A stretch of 64,000 bases of DNA, from the NCBI RefSeq assembly GCF_022539505.1, contig NC_061508.1:69201341-69265340 (forward strand), read 5' to 3'. This DNA is from Lolium rigidum (lineage: Eukaryota > Streptophyta > Magnoliopsida > Poales > Poaceae). A program made the position numbers and the translations under genes. Positions 9,747 through 21,692 of the stretch are shown piece by piece. Numbering within the stretch: the first letter of the stretch is position 1; each line of letters starts with the position of its first letter. Below the pieces are notes generated by a model, which ran no database searches, was not told the DNA's origin, and was given only the letters and a program-made list of their open reading frames with translations.

Positions 9747-10573
9747 ACCAAGGGCTCTCTCGCGAGCTCACCTTTATTACAGCCAATTGTTCATTTGGAA
9801 AACTATCATTAACTGAGAACGGGATCATAAGCAATATTTTCCAATCTAGACAAATTATCGACAACGGGATTATCGGCACCTTTCCTATCTATAATGTGTA
9901 AATCAAATTCTTGCAACGAAGTACCCATCTAATAAGCCTTGGCTTAGCATCTTTCTTTGTCATAAGGTATCTAATTGCGGCATGATCGGTATGAATTGTA
10001 ACTTTCGAATCAACAATATAGGGTCTAAACTTGTCACAAGCAAAGACTACGACTAACAATTCCTTTTCGAGTTGTAGCATAATTTCTTTGAGCAGACATC
10101 AAGAGTCTTACTAGCATAATGAATAACATTTAATTTTTTATCTACCCGCTGTCCAAGAACAGCGCCTACAAGTAAAATCACTAGCATCACACATAATTTC
10201 AAAAGGCAAATTCCAATCAGGAGGTTCGACTATAGGAGCAGTTGTTAAAGCTTTCTTTAGAGTTTCAAAAGCTTCCTTACAATCATCATCAAAAACAAAA
10301 GGTACATCTTTTTGAAGAAGATTAGTAAGAGGCTTTGAAATTTTAGAGAAATCTTTAATAAATCTCCTATAAAACCCAGCATGACCAAGAACACTACGAA
10401 TACCTTTAACATCCCTCGGATAGGGCATCTTCTCAATTGCTTCGACTTTAGCTCTATCAACTTCAATACCTCTCTCGGAAATTTTATGTCCCAATACAAT
10501 TCCTTCATTAACCATAAAGTGGCATTTCTCCCAATTAAGAACAAGGTTAGTTTCTTCACATCTCTGCAAAACT
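9664..10573 (-). pseudogene. Athila RT thumb and RNase H
   Basis: Frames at 10629..10138, 10080..9889 and 9879..9664 together give the RT connection (GHAGFYRRFIKDFSKI) and RNase H. RNase H shows MCDASDF for the first Asp, [10 protein letters not shown] for the Glu and [10 protein letters not shown] for the next Asp. Frameshifts near 10140, 10085 and 9880 split it. RNase H removes the RNA template during reverse transcription. Confidence 0.88.
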
Positions 10574-11179
10574 TTATCGAGATTTCGCGAGGCAATTATC
10601 AAAAGAATTTCCATAGACGGAAAAATCATCCATGAACACCTCTACAATACTTTCGCAAAAACCATGAAAAATAGCGGACATGCATCTTTGAAAAGTAGCA
10701 GGAGCATTACATAAACCAAAAGGCATACGCCTATAAGCATACGTTCCATAAGGACAAGTAAAAGTGGTTTTCTCTTGATCTTTAGCTTTAACAGCAATTT
10801 GTGAAAACCCAGAATAACCATCAAGAAAGCAAAAATGAGTATTTTTAGACAACCTCTCTAACATTTGATCAATAAAGGGTAAAGGGTAATGATCTTTCTT
10901 AGTAACTTTATTAACTTTACGAAAATCAATGCACATTCTATAACCTACAACTATTCTTTGAGGAATAAGCTCATCATTATCATTAGGCACAACAGTCATT
11001 CCTCCTTTCTTAGGAACACAATGAACAGGACTAACCCATCTACTATCGGCAATAGGATATATAATACCAGCTTCAAGGAGTTTTAATACCTCGTTTCTTA
11101 CCACTTCCTTCATCTTCGGAATTAGACGACGTTGATGTTCAACAACGAGGCTTTGCGTCTTCTTCCATATTAATAGCAT
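10574..11179 (-). pseudogene. Athila reverse transcriptase
   Basis: Fingers and palm: GIIYPIADSRWVSPVHCVPK, MCIDFRKVNKVTKKDHYPLP, FCFLDGYSGFSQI, FGLCNAPATFQRCM, and the catalytic box FMDD in EVFMDDFSVYG. The spacing matches Athila RT. The upstream linker is out of frame near 11150..11336. The frame shifts near 10600, just after the catalytic box. Confidence 0.93.
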
Positions 11180-11530
11180 GTTGGCAAATAGAAGGAGAAA
11201 TCCCTTTCAAATCATCAAGAGTATAGCCAATAGCTCCTCGGTGTTTCTTCAATATTTCCAATAACCTTTCTTCCTCAATTTCAAAGCTTAGAACTAATAA
11301 TAATAGGATATATTTTCTTATCATCAATATGAGCATATTTAAGATTATCGGGTAAAGGCTTTAAATCAAAAACAGGATCTTCCTTCGGTGGCGGTGTTGT
11401 ACCCAAATCTTCCACCTAGGTAAATCATGCTTGAGAATAGGTTGGCGACGAAAAATTTCCTCAAGCTCATCTCTTTCTTTCCTAAAAGCTTCACTTTCAC
11501 TATTCTCCAAATGTTGCTTGCAAAGGATTA

Positions 11531-12082
11531 TTAGGAACAAGAACAATAGATGCACATCTGCTCCATTTTAAAATCATTACTAGGCAAGTCGGTTTTATAA
11601 GGAGTTTTGGTAAATTTAGAAAAGTTAAATTCATAAGGTTCACCAGCAAATCTAGTCAATATTTTCTCTTTCTTACAATCTATAATAGCTCCACAAGTAT
11701 TTAGAAAAGGTCTACCAAAAATGATAGGACAATGATCACTAGCGACAGAACCAAGTACCAAAAAGTCAGCGGGATATTTAATCTTACCACATAGAACTTC
11801 CACATCCCGAACAATACCAATTGGAGAAATAGTTTCTCTATTAGCCGGATGAATAACCACATCAATATCTTCAAGTTCACAAGAACCAATTTCGTGCATA
11901 ATCTCCGTGTAAAGTTCATAAGGAATAGCACTAACACTTGCACCAATATCACATAAACCATAATAGCAATGATCACCAATTCTAACGAGATAGCATAGGA
12001 ACACTAACTTGCTTGGATTTATTAGGATGTGAAACAATATTAGAAGCATCTTCACAGAAAATAATATGACCATCCTCCACAT
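11531..12082 (-). pseudogene. Athila aspartic protease region
   Basis: The 183-codon frame includes CDIGASVSAIPYEL, the retropepsin active site in its Athila form (D-I-G-A), then IIFGRPFLNTCGAII for the second conserved hydrophobic-Gly motif. The protease would cut the gag-pol polyprotein. The N-terminal end overlaps the gag-protease linker at 12467..11982 in another frame, so a frameshift lies near 11990. Region 11180..11530 has only short broken frames of the protease-RT linker. Confidence 0.88.
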
Positions 12083-12426
12083 TTTCAGTCACAAGATCTT
12101 TAACTATTGCAACAGCAGGTTCAATTTTAATTTGTTCTTCAGGTTCTCTAGGTTTCTTTTCACTTTTATTGACTGCACTAGATATGACAGAGTACTCCTT
12201 CATTTTAGCAGGGAAAGGAGTTTTTTCGATGTAAGCTTCAGGAATAACATTATCAGCAGTTTCAACCACTACACATTTGTTTACAGATGAATCAATTTTA
12301 TCTTTATACGGTTCATGATACTTATCAAAATTCTTCTTAGGCAGTTCATAATGAGAAGCAAAAGCTCTATAAAGATTTGCAACAACTTGGGAATCAAGAC
12401 CATATGTAGCACTCATATTACGAAAT

Positions 12427-13133
12427 TTATCGAGTATCCATAAAAGCTTCAATGCATTTATAATCATAAATTATACCCGATTCTCTATCTTTGTCGTTCT
12501 CCCATCCTTCGGTATTTTCTTGGATCCGATCAAGAAGGTCCCTTTTAAACTCTTCATTCTTGCGCGTAAATGATCCGGAACAAGAAGTATCCAGCAAGGT
12601 CTTGTCTTGAAAAGAAAGTCTTGCATAGAAATTATCAATAATAACATTACCGGGAAGCTCATGAATGGGGCATTTGAGCATTAAAGACTTCAATCTCCCC
12701 AAGCTTGGGCAATACTCTCTCCATCATGAGGCCAGAAATTATATATGCGGTTCCGATCTTTGTGAATTTCACTTGGAGGATAAAATTTGGAATAAAATAA
12801 AGGCACAATGTCCTCCCAATCAATAGAATCACCATTCTTCAGCAATTTATACCAGTGCGCCGCTTTACCAGACAGCGATATAGTGAATAGTTTCTTCCTA
12901 ACTTCATTCATAGAAATACCCGCACATTTGAATAACCCGCATAATTCATGCAAAAACAGTAAATGATCACCAGGATGGACGGTTCCATCCCCTTCATAGC
13001 GGTTATCCATAACACGTTCAATAATTTTCATAGGTATTTTATATGGTACTACTTCCTCACCTGGCGCTTCATCCACTACCGTTGCAGTAGTAGTAGATTT
13101 CCCAAATAGAAATTGAAGAGAAGATCTCTCCAT
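12427..13133 (-). pseudogene. Athila gag
   Basis: The frame 13133..12690 (MERSSLQFLFGKS…, with HPGDHLLFLHELCGLF and SGKAAHWYKLL) continues after a frameshift near 12695 as 12702..12427 (KCPIHELPGNVIIDNFYARL, SCSGSFTRKNEEFK). These are typical Athila capsid motifs. The linker 12467..11982 is Lys/Glu-rich. The start ATG is about 115 bp inside the 5' LTR edge, after the primer site. Confidence 0.9.
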
Positions 13134-13220
13134 AATGATTTATAGCAGCTAGGCAGAAATAAAATCAGCACAACAATGAAAGGTTTTCCTTACCAATTCC
13201 ACTTACCAATAGCGCTTCAC

Positions 13221-13239
13221 TCCCCGGCAACGGCGCCAG
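13221..13239 (-). promoter_or_regulatory. tRNA-Asp-type primer-binding site of Athila element
   Basis: On the minus strand CTGGCGCCGTTGCCGGGGA lies ten bases inside the 5' LTR edge. This is the usual Athila/Sabrina primer site, complementary to the 3' end of tRNA-Asp. The same sequence is at 60845..60863 in the other element. Confidence 0.9.
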
Positions 13240-13249
13240 AAAATAGTCT

Positions 13250-14763
13250 TGATGACCCACAAGTATAGGGGGTGTATCGTAGTACTTTCGATAAATAAGA
13301 GTGTCGAACCCAACGAGGAGCAGAAGGTGTTGACAAGCAGTTTCGATGAAGGATTCACCGTAAATGCTCACGAGACAAGTATTAGGGGGTTTTGATATTG
13401 CAGATAAATAAAGTACAAGTAAATAAAATGCGAGAGAAATAATTGCAGCGAGTGGCCCAATCCTTTTTGGCACAAAGGACAAGCCGGTTTGTTTACTTAT
13501 AATGACCAAACGTTCCTGAGGACACACGGGAATTTTAGTCTAATGCTTTCGCTACATACAGCTGATTAATCTTCATTGTTTTGATAAGTGTTGTGTGGGT
13601 GAACCTATGCTAATGCACCGCCCTTCCTAGGACTAATACATACTTGTGATTATACCCCTTGCAAGCATCCGCAACTACAAGAAAGTAATTAAGATAAATC
13701 TAACCACGAGCCTTAAACTCGAGATCCCGCGATCCCTCCCGCATCGATATACTAACGGGGCTTAGGTTTCGTCACTCCGGCAACCCCGCAATTAGCAACC
13801 GAATACAAGATGCACTCCCCTAGGCCCATAAATGGTGAAGTGTCGTGTAGTCGACGTTCACACGACACCACTAGAAGAATGACACCACAACTTAAATATC
13901 ATAACATTGAATATTACTCAACCATAATTCACTACTAGCATTTAGACTTCACCCATGTCCTCAAGAACTAAACGAACTACTCACGAGACATCATATGGAA
14001 TACAATCAGAGGTGATATGATGATGAATAGCAATCTGAACATAAACCTTGGTTCAATGGTTTCACTCAATAGCATCTACAACAAGTATAGAATAACACCG
14101 GGAGAGTTTCCCCTATCAAACAATCAAGATCCAACCCGAATTGCTACAGCGGTGACGAGGTGCAGCGGTGGTGATGGCGGTGTAGATGGTGGAGATGATG
14201 ATGATGATGATGGAGATGATGTCCCGCTCGATGACGATGGCGATGGCGTCGATTTCCCCCTCCGGGAGGGAATTTCCCCGGCGGATTCCTGCCCGCCGGA
14301 GAGCTCTTTTCTCTCTCGGTGTTCTCCGCCCCGCGAGGCGGCTGTAACCCTTCGTGAGGATCCCTCCGTGGCTTAGGTTTTCGGGACGAAGGAGTACGCG
14401 AAGAAAAGGAGGCGAAAGGGGTCGTGGGCCCCCGCGAGCATAGGGTGGCGCGGCCGGGCCTTGGGCCGCGCCGCCCTATGGTCCGGGCCCACGATGGCCC
14501 CTCTCTTCTTCCCCTTTTGGCTCCCTCCGTCATCCGGAAAAATAGGAATTTACGTGAAATTCCCTTCCACAGCTTGATCTTCCGAAATATTGCGTTCGAC
14601 GGTGCTTTTTCCAGCAGAATCCCGGCTCCGGTGTTTGATCCTCCAATGATGATGAAACATGCAAAATAGATGAAATAACATAAGTATTGTGTCCCAATAT
14701 GAAATATATCAATGAATAACAGCAAATTATGATACAAAATAGTGATGCAAATTGGACGTATCA
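13250..14763 (-). repeat. 5' LTR of Athila element (right copy)
   Basis: 1514 bp. It starts TGATACGTCC on the minus strand and ends next to the primer site. It contains the (GAT)n tract near 14195 and the GC-rich hairpin at 14439..14480, and keeps CpG sites that are TG/CA in the left LTR. Confidence 0.95.
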
Positions 14764-16416
14764 CTAGCTAAATACGCCACCGGAACGAGTCATGAAAGCT
14801 CAACCTCTACAGCTCCTACCGTGGATCAGATCAGTGCAATCTTGAGAGACCAGTTTGGTATCCTGCCGAAGAAGAGAACAATCGGCTATTCCAAGCCGTA
14901 TCCCAACGAGTATGACCTGATCCCACTACCGCCTAAGTATCGGCTCCCTGACTTCACAAAATTCAGTGGATCAGAAGGGTCTAGCTCAATTGAGCACGTG
15001 AGCCGATATTTGGCACAGTTGGGCATGGTCTCAGCATCAGACCAGCTACGTGTGAGGTTCTTTTCGCAATCTCTCATGGGCCCAGCCTTTGGGTGGTACA
15101 CCTCGTTGCCACCAGATTCGGTTCGAACATGGAAGCAGCTGGAAGAGCAGTTTCACGTACAATATCATTCGAAGCTATCGAAGCTAGCATTGCCGATCCG
15201 ACTCGAGTGCGGCAAAGGCGAGGAGAGACGGTGTCCGAATACATTCAGCGTTTCAGATCGTCGTGAACCGATGTTATTCGGTTCGTTTATCCGAGAAGGA
15301 AGCGACCGATCCGGCACTAGCGAGCCTTTCAGCGCCGCTCAAGGATCTGACTTTCCAAGCAGACTACAATTCACTGGCGCACATGGTTCAGAAATTGACA
15401 TCGTATGAACAGCGCCACCCAGAATTGTACCAGGACAAGTTCAAACGCGTCGCCTTGGTCGAGACAGAAGAAGATGAAGATTCTGCAGAAGATTCAGGAA
15501 GTTGCCGTGGCTGAATGGGCTCGGGGGGGCAGTACCCGTGTCCTGCAAATAGGTGAAACAACCAGGGCCTGCAAAAGGGTTTGACTTTGATTTAAGCAAA
15601 ACGGAGCAGATTTTTGATTTGCTGCTGAAGGAAAAACAGCTAAAGTTATCCGAAGGCCACAAAATTCCCACGTTACAAGAGATGAACGGCAGGTCATACT
15701 GCAAATGGCATCACACGTTCACCCACGCCACCAACGACTGCAAAATACTGCGCGGACAGATTCAAATGGCGATAGAACAAGGCCGATTGCTCTTCGGTCA
15801 GTTTGCCATGAAAGTTGACACACATCTGTTTCCTGGCGTCAACATGGTGGATCTCAGTCACTGCTTAAGAAGCGAGCCAGGCTTCTCTTTTGATATCAAC
15901 ATGGCAGGACTTGTAGACCGCCATGGCAAGGATAAGCCAGAGAGCAGTCACTCCCGTGGAAAAGATAAAGCGGAGGCCGATCCACGCGACCGGCCCCATC
16001 ATGATGACAGACGGTACCTGACTGAGGAAGAAGTGAGAAGCGTGCGGTATCAACGACCACTATCCGCACACCTCCTTAACAAGTATGAGCAGCAGTATGA
16101 CCGACGTCGGCGCCACGACGTAGATGATGAGAGATATCATCGGTCTGATGCAGATGACAGGAAATACCGTCGATACGATAGAGACAATGAAGGGTATGAG
16201 CGTCACGCTAAAGGGAGATCGAGAGAGCAGGAAGACCTGGGTAGGCATTGGAACTGTCCTTTCTTTAAAAACTGCTGGGACTCAGGAATGAGCCGATTGC
16301 CTACAATCGAGAACTGCCCAGAATGTAAACAGCCGAGGAAGGGAACAAATAAAGTTTCAGTGTTCAAGCGTCTAGGGCCTCTCCCACCTCAGATCAGGCG
16401 AGCTGAGTCATCTTGA
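14764..16416 (+). pseudogene. Tat gag, remainder, with zinc-knuckle-like motif
   Basis: Continues gag from 4257 (ISAILRDQFGILPKK, YRLPDFTKFSG, FGWYTSLPPDSVRTWKQL). It breaks at about 15180, resumes in other frames at 15263..15514 and 15553..16416. The last frame has a C-x3-H…H…C cluster (YCKWHHTFTHATNDC) and a basic Arg/Asp/Tyr tail (RRYDRDNEGYERH) with four further Cys (WNCPFFKNC, CPEC) that may bind nucleic acid. At least three frameshifts and a stop at 16414 make it non-functional. Confidence 0.85.
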
Positions 16417-16587
16417 GATGAAAACTTCGAGGAGTCAGATGAAGAAGAAGATAGATATCACCGACCCCGGTGGTGTCCTGATGGACTCAGCCACTCCCAG
16501 AAGCGTAGGGTGCAGCGGCTACGAAACCTAGAGGAAGCCGAGGCATAGTACCTGTACACGCTGAGGAAAGCACGTCCCGATCTGGCC

Positions 16588-17340
16588 GTGAAAATTCAGC
16601 AAACGTTGGAGATGGAAACTCGCCCACCAAAGAAAGTGTGGCGCCCCAAGCAGACAAGAGCCGATGCAGAGGCATCGGCTGATACAAACATGGTGTTCAT
16701 TCCCCCGTCAGAATTTTGTGCTCCAAAAGACGAGGAAGTGTCAGTGGCACAGTTTGACTGCGGTCCACGGCCAGTCATCTTTGAGAAACCACGAGAGAAA
16801 AGCTACAGGCATTTGAAAGCCCTATACCCGAGAGGTTACATCAATGGGCATCCTATTGGCAAGATGTTGGTTGACACGGGAGCGGCATTCAATATAATGC
16901 CGTACTCCATGTTACGACGTTTGGGACGTTCCAATGAAGATATGATCAGGACCAACGTCACACTAAGCGATTTCAACGGCCAAGCGTCAGAAGCAAAGGG
17001 TGTTCTGAACGTAGACCTGACTGTAGGCCGAAAAACCATCCCTACGTCATTCTTTATCGTCGACAGCAAAAGCACTTACGCTGTCCTGCTAAGGAGGGAT
17101 TGGATCCACGCTAACTGTTGCATTCCATCTACAATGCATCAGTGCATCATACAATGGGATGGAGATGAAGTGGAGGTCGTTCATGCAGATGATTCAATCG
17201 AGATCTCGCTAGCTTCCATGAATATTTGGGATGCGAACGACCAAGAGCCGCTCTCTGGAATCAGTTTGGACGGCTGTGAGCGCATCGAAGCTTCAAAAAA
17301 TGGGGTGAGGCTGGTCTTATCCACCGGCCTGACAGAGTAG
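16588..17340 (+). pseudogene. Tat aspartic protease region
   Basis: A 250-codon frame with MLVDTGAAFNIMPYSML, the retropepsin active-site box, and YAVLLRRDWIHANCC, the second motif of Tat protease. Upstream and downstream frames end in stops (16414..16416, 17338..17340), so it no longer joins gag or RT. Sequence 16417..16587 is gag-protease linker in broken frame. Confidence 0.88.
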
Positions 17341-17354
17341 CAAGACCCAAGTCT

Positions 17355-18700
17355 ATGGACGTACGTGGCAAGGTCGATCCCTGCGATCAGACCCAAAAAA
17401 TAAAAAGCAAAGGTCTTACCTCCAGCGTGTCACGTAGCTATGATGGAGAACCAATAAGTTGTAAACCCTCATTGAACATTGCAATGAAAAAGGAGGCCGA
17501 TTCTGGCAATCGGCCAAAATTATCCTCAACATGCCTTTCGCCTGTGTTCAGCATTGATCTAGCAAGCGATGGAAAGCTGGGGTATGGGTTCACATCAGCT
17601 GATGAGCTGGAAGAGATTGACATTGGTCCTGGGGATAAGCCACGACCAACATTTATCAGCAGAAAGTTGGATCCACATCTGAGGAGCCGGTTGATAGCCT
17701 TTTTGAAAGAGTACCCAGATTATTTTGCATGGGATTATACAGAGATGCCTAGGTTAGACAGGAGTATCATTGAGCATCAGCTCCCTCTGAAGAAAGGATT
17801 TCGGCCGTTCCAGCAGCGAGCACGACAGATGAAGGCCGAAATCTTGGTGGAAGTCAAGAAGGAGATCCAGAAGATGTTGGACGCTGGGTTTATCAGGCCA
17901 TGCAGGTACGCTGAATGGATTTCCAATGTCGTACCTGTGGAGAAAAAGGATGGCCGATGGCGCGTCGCCATAGATTTTCGGAATCTCAATAGTGCCACTC
18001 CAAAGGATGAATATCCGATGCCGAGATCGTAGACGTTGATCAATGCAGCTCGCTGGTCATAAAGTTTTAAGCTTCATGGATGGCAATGCCGGTTACAATC
18101 AAATCTTTATGGCTCCAGAAGATATAAACAAGACTGCATTCAGAGTGCCAGGCTCAGTAGGCTTGTTTGAATATGTAGTCATGACATTTGGACTGAAGAA
18201 TGCCGGCGCAACATACCAAAGAGCCATGAATTATATCTTTCATGATTTGATCGGCAAATTGGTGGAGATTTACATCGATGACGTGGTGGTCAAGTCTGTT
18301 TCGGTGGACGGACACTTGGAAGATTTGCGACGCGTCCTGGACCGAACTAGGAAGTTCGGACTAAGAATGAATCCAAAGAAGTGTGCCTTTGGTGTGACGG
18401 CCGTTCAGTTCCTGGGTTTCTTGGTTCATGAACACGGAATTGAGATCGGCCTGAAAAGTCAAGAAGCAGTGCGAACGATGAAGCCACCCACCACGAAGAA
18501 GGAGCTCCAGTGTCTCATTGGCAAAATCAATTTTGTCAGAAGGTTCATCTCTAATCTGTCAGGGCGAATTGAGCCGTTCATGGGATTGGTCAAAATCAAG
18601 TCTGATGAGGAGTTTCGCTGGGGGGCAGAGCAACAACAAGCATTTGACGATATTAAGGAGTACTTAACGAAGCCACCTGTGTTGGTTCTGCCGCAGCAAG
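17355..18700 (+). pseudogene. Tat reverse transcriptase
   Basis: The frame 17355..18032 gives the protease-RT linker and RT fingers (DAGFIRPCRYAEWISNVVPV, WRVAIDFRNLNSATPKDEYP). It ends in a TAG at 18030. After a 1-base shift the frame from 18043 continues with LSFMDGNAGYNQIFMA, FGLKNAGATYQRAM and the catalytic box YIDDVVVKS. The thumb follows (FLGFLVHEHGIEIG). One stop and one frameshift inactivate it. Confidence 0.92.
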
Positions 18701-19487
18701 ACATGCCATTCTACATTTACTTGTCGAGAGCCGACACCTCCATCGCGTCAGTGGTGGTGCAGGTCTATGATGGTCTGGAAAAAGTGGTTTTCTACCTCAG
18801 CAGAAGGATGTTGGATGCAGAAACGAGGTACCCTGAGATCGAGAAGTTGTGCCTCTGTCTGTTTTTCACCTGCACCAAGATCCAGCACATTTTGTTGTCA
18901 GCAGAAATCATCGTCATATGCAAATCGGATGTCATCAAGCACATGCTGTCGGCTCCTGTATTGAAAGGCCGACTCGGCAAATGGATGTTTGCTTTATCGG
19001 AATTTGATATCCGGTATCAGCCTGCGAAAGCAGTCAAGGGACAAGCGTTGGCCGATCTTATTGCTGAACGAATAAACACGGACGTAGCAGCACTATCTGT
19101 GCGTGCATGGACCGTGTTCTTCGATGGATCGGTCTGTGAGGATGGTTGCGGCATCGGCGTGCTACTCGTGTCGCCTCGGGGGGCAACGTATTCCTTCTCC
19201 ATCAGGATATCTACCCCTTGCACCAACAATGTTTCCGAGTATGAAGCGATATGCAAGGGAATGGAGTTGCTATTGGACGCCGCGTAGGCAGTTGAGATCT
19301 TTGGAGATTCCAAATTGGTGATTTCCCAACTCACGGAGGAATACAAGTGTGAGAGCGAGTTGCTCTTCCCATTATGGATACAATGCCGTGAGCTGATAGC
19401 ACAGTTCAGGTATATAAACTTCCATTGGATCCCAAGGTTGCAAAATACCGAGGCGAACGACCTAGCACAAACGGCGTCAGGATACAA
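18701..19487 (+). pseudogene. Tat RNase H and second (archaeal-type) RNase H
   Basis: First domain: a degenerate Gypsy RNase H (YLSRRMLDAETRYPEIEKL, KIQHILLSAE). Second domain: WTVFFDGSVCEDGCGIGVLL gives the first Asp, NVSEYEAICKGMELL the Glu, IFGDSKLVISQL the second Asp and QNTEANDLA the fourth. This tandem RNase H is diagnostic of the Tat clade. A TAG at 19285 splits the second domain. Confidence 0.9.
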
Positions 19488-20795
19488 GGACGTGGCAGAT
19501 GAAGCCGATTTTCAGGTGCAGTTCATGGAACCCGATGACTGGAGAGACGATATCTTCAATTACTTGAAAGATCCGGCTCGGGGGGCACCTAAAAGGATAA
19601 GATACAGGGCCATGAAGTACGTCCTGATTGGTGATGACATGTTCTACAGGACTTTGGAAGGATTACTTCTCAAATGTTTGGTACCAGCCGAGTCCAATCG
19701 GCTCTTGCATGAGGTGCATGAGGGTGCCTGTGGAACTCACCAATCGGTTCATAAGATGAAGTGGCTGATCAGGCGATCGGGATTCTATTGGCCCACCATG
19801 CTTGAAGATTGTTTCAAGTACTATAAAGGGTGTCAAGCATGTCAGAAGTTTGGGAGCATTCAGATGGTACCTACATCAGCGATGAATCCCATCATCAAGC
19901 CGTGGCCGTTCCGAGGGTGGGGCATGGATATGATCGGCAAGATACATCCTCCTTCGAGCAAAGGCCATGTATGGGTTCTGGCTACAGATTATTTTACTAA
20001 ATGGGTGGAGGCCGTCCCTATGAAGGCAGTGGCATCATCAGATGTTGTCGATTTCGTGAGGGAGCATGTCATTCACAGATTCGGGATTCCCGTACTATCA
20101 CGACCGATGGAGGTTCAGTCTTCGTTTCTAAGGAGTTTAGAAAGTTTTGCGAAGATATGGGAATCAAGCTGATCCGATCGTCTCCATACTATGCTCAAGC
20201 AAATGGACAGGCTGAAGCGTCCAACAAGAGCTTGATCAAGCTGATTAAACGGAAGATCGACGAGCATCCTAGACGTTGGCTCGAGGTATTGTCAGAAGCG
20301 TTATGGGCTTATCGCATGTCGTGTCATGGTGCAATAAAAACCTCGCCATACCATCTGGTCTATGGACAAGAAGCTGTGTTACCCTGGGAAATCAAGGCTG
20401 GGTCGAGAAGGATTACATTTCAGAATGATTTAACTACTGAAGAATATGCAGCCCTGATGAGTGACAGCATTGAGGATGCAACAGAACTCAAACTTTGGTC
20501 GCTTGAGAAAATCAAGGAGAATAAAGCCAAGGTGGCTCGCGCATATAATAAGAAGGTGAAGCCAAAGGAGTTCCAGGTTGGTGATCTGGTATGGGAAGCT
20601 ATATTGCCGTTGGGAACTAAGGATAAAATGTATGGTAAATGGTCTCTAAATTGGCACGGCCCGTACAAAGTCAACCAAGTTTTAAAGGGTAATGCATACA
20701 TGCTCGAGCAGTTGGATGGTGTGAAGTTCCCAGTGGCTGTCAATGGTCAGCATCTCAAGAAGTACTTCCCAAGCATGTGGGATGATGGGCAGTAA
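19488..20795 (+). pseudogene. Tat integrase
   Basis: Zinc domain: HEVHEGACGTH…CQACQKFG (H-x-x…H, C-x2-C). Catalytic core: WGMDMIGKI for the first Asp, TDGGSVF for the second, NGQAEASNKSL for the Glu. The frame shifts near 20085 between the first and second catalytic Asp. The last frame runs to the stop at 20795 with a C-terminal domain ending GKWSLNWHGPYKV. The three catalytic residues are present, but the frameshift would prevent synthesis of an active enzyme. Confidence 0.92.
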
Positions 20796-21122
20796 GATAT
20801 GGAGGCCGATACACGAAATCGGCCAAATTTTTGAAATTTTTTGGGAAACAGCCGATGCACAGACATCGACTCTAGAATAAAAACAGCCGATGCGCAGTCA
20901 TTGACTATAGAGGAACGATTGTCATACGCAAGTATCAGGGCACCATTTGATTTTAAGGAATAACTGGTTTTATTGACGATGTGGGTAAAGACCGATGTAT
21001 TGCCATCGGCTTGTTGAGGAATTCTTCTTCATTGATAAAAAGGGGATTTCTTACAAAGAGGAGCCGATTGCTCAGGAAAAGGGGAACAAAAGGAGAACAG
21101 ATTACTGCCAGTAGTCCCTATT
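20796..21122 (+). other. Tat 3' untranslated region with 34-bp tandem duplication
   Basis: There is no coding frame. Two adjacent copies of AACAGCCGATGC…GACT.TAGA lie at 20848..20881 and 20882..20913. Tat elements commonly carry tandem repeats in this region. Confidence 0.7.
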
Positions 21123-21638
21123 CTAAGGGCTGTCGCTGTCCTCGTTGTCGCCATGGTAGCCGCCGTCACTGCTGCCGTAGCCTTCAACAGGGGCTTCTTC
21201 TTCCTCATCATCGTCGTCTTCATCGTCATCTGACCAAGCCCAGCCGCGGAAGCGTTTTACCGGGGGTTTGTCAGAGGAGGCGTCGTCCTCCTTTTCCTCC
21301 TTCTTGTCGGAGGAGGCATCGTCATCCTCTTCTTCCTCTTCGGCGGAGGTGAGTTTACCCCAAAAGGAGAGGTCGTCATCACTCTCCGCTTCCAGTTCTC
21401 CGTCAATGAGGAACCGGAGGTCGTCCTCCCCGTCAGTTAGGGGTAGGTCCCCATCTGACCAGACGAGGAGCTCGGGTGGGCCGTCTGGCACGAAATCGAA
21501 GTCCCACTCCTGCTCATCCCAATGCTTGGGAGCGCGTCTATTGTACGCTTCCATCTGGTCGTACTCTGGAACCGGCTCATTAGAGGAAGAGGAGTGGAGA
21601 GAAAGAGCCGATGAAGCGGAGGAGGAGGAGGAAGACAT
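21123..21638 (-). CDS. Antisense acidic Ser-rich ORF in Tat 3' region
   Basis: An uninterrupted 171-codon frame on the strand opposite to gag-pol. N-terminus is MSSSSSSASSALSLHSSSS. The middle has EYDQMEAYNRRAPKHWDEQEW, and the C-terminal half is a long Asp/Glu/Ser stretch broken by KRFRGWAWSDDDED. It is strongly acidic, probably disordered, with no membrane segment. Tat-lineage Gypsy elements are known to carry antisense additional ORFs of unknown function at this site. A TATA-like box and two ACGT-core motifs lie upstream. It is intact although sense gag-pol has at least five lesions. Function is unknown. Confidence 0.6.
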   Translation of the reverse strand: MSSSSSSASSALSLHSSSSNEPVPEYDQMEAYNRRAPKHWDEQEWDFDFVPDGPPELLVWSDGDLPLTDGEDDLRFLIDGELEAESDDDLSFWGKLTSAEEEEEDDDASSDKKEEKEDDASSDKPPVKRFRGWAWSDDDEDDDDEEEEAPVEGYGSSDGGYHGDNEDSDSP

Positions 21639-21692
21639 GGTTGCAGAGGGTGAAGCAGAGCAGAGGATGAAGAAGCAGACTGTTTGATACGG

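Larger units (their letters stand above)
4258..14763 (-). mobile_element. Athila-type Gypsy LTR retrotransposon nested in Tat gag
   Basis: LTRs at 4258..5773 and 13250..14763 (TGAT…ATCA on the plus strand) are flanked by target duplication CTAGC (4253..4257 and 14764..14768). On the minus strand the order is 5' LTR, tRNA-Asp-type primer site, gag, protease, RT, RNase H, integrase, an extra ORF, a 1.7-kb spacer, polypurine tract, 3' LTR. RT and gag peptides are typical of Athila (FMDDFSVYG, SCSGSFTRKNEEFKRDL). All long frames are interrupted by frameshifts or stops, so it is not autonomous now. Confidence 0.93.

Noticed and set aside
13221..13239. tRNA-like gene at the primer-binding sites
   Set aside because: Only the complement of a tRNA 3' end is present. 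No cloverleaf or A/B boxes are seen, so these are retrotransposon primer sites.
21268..21687. Plus-strand Ser-rich frame overlapping the antisense ORF
   Set aside because: It is a mirror of the Glu/Asp-rich antisense frame (GAG/GAC read backwards). Its start codon is internal to the 3' untranslated region.
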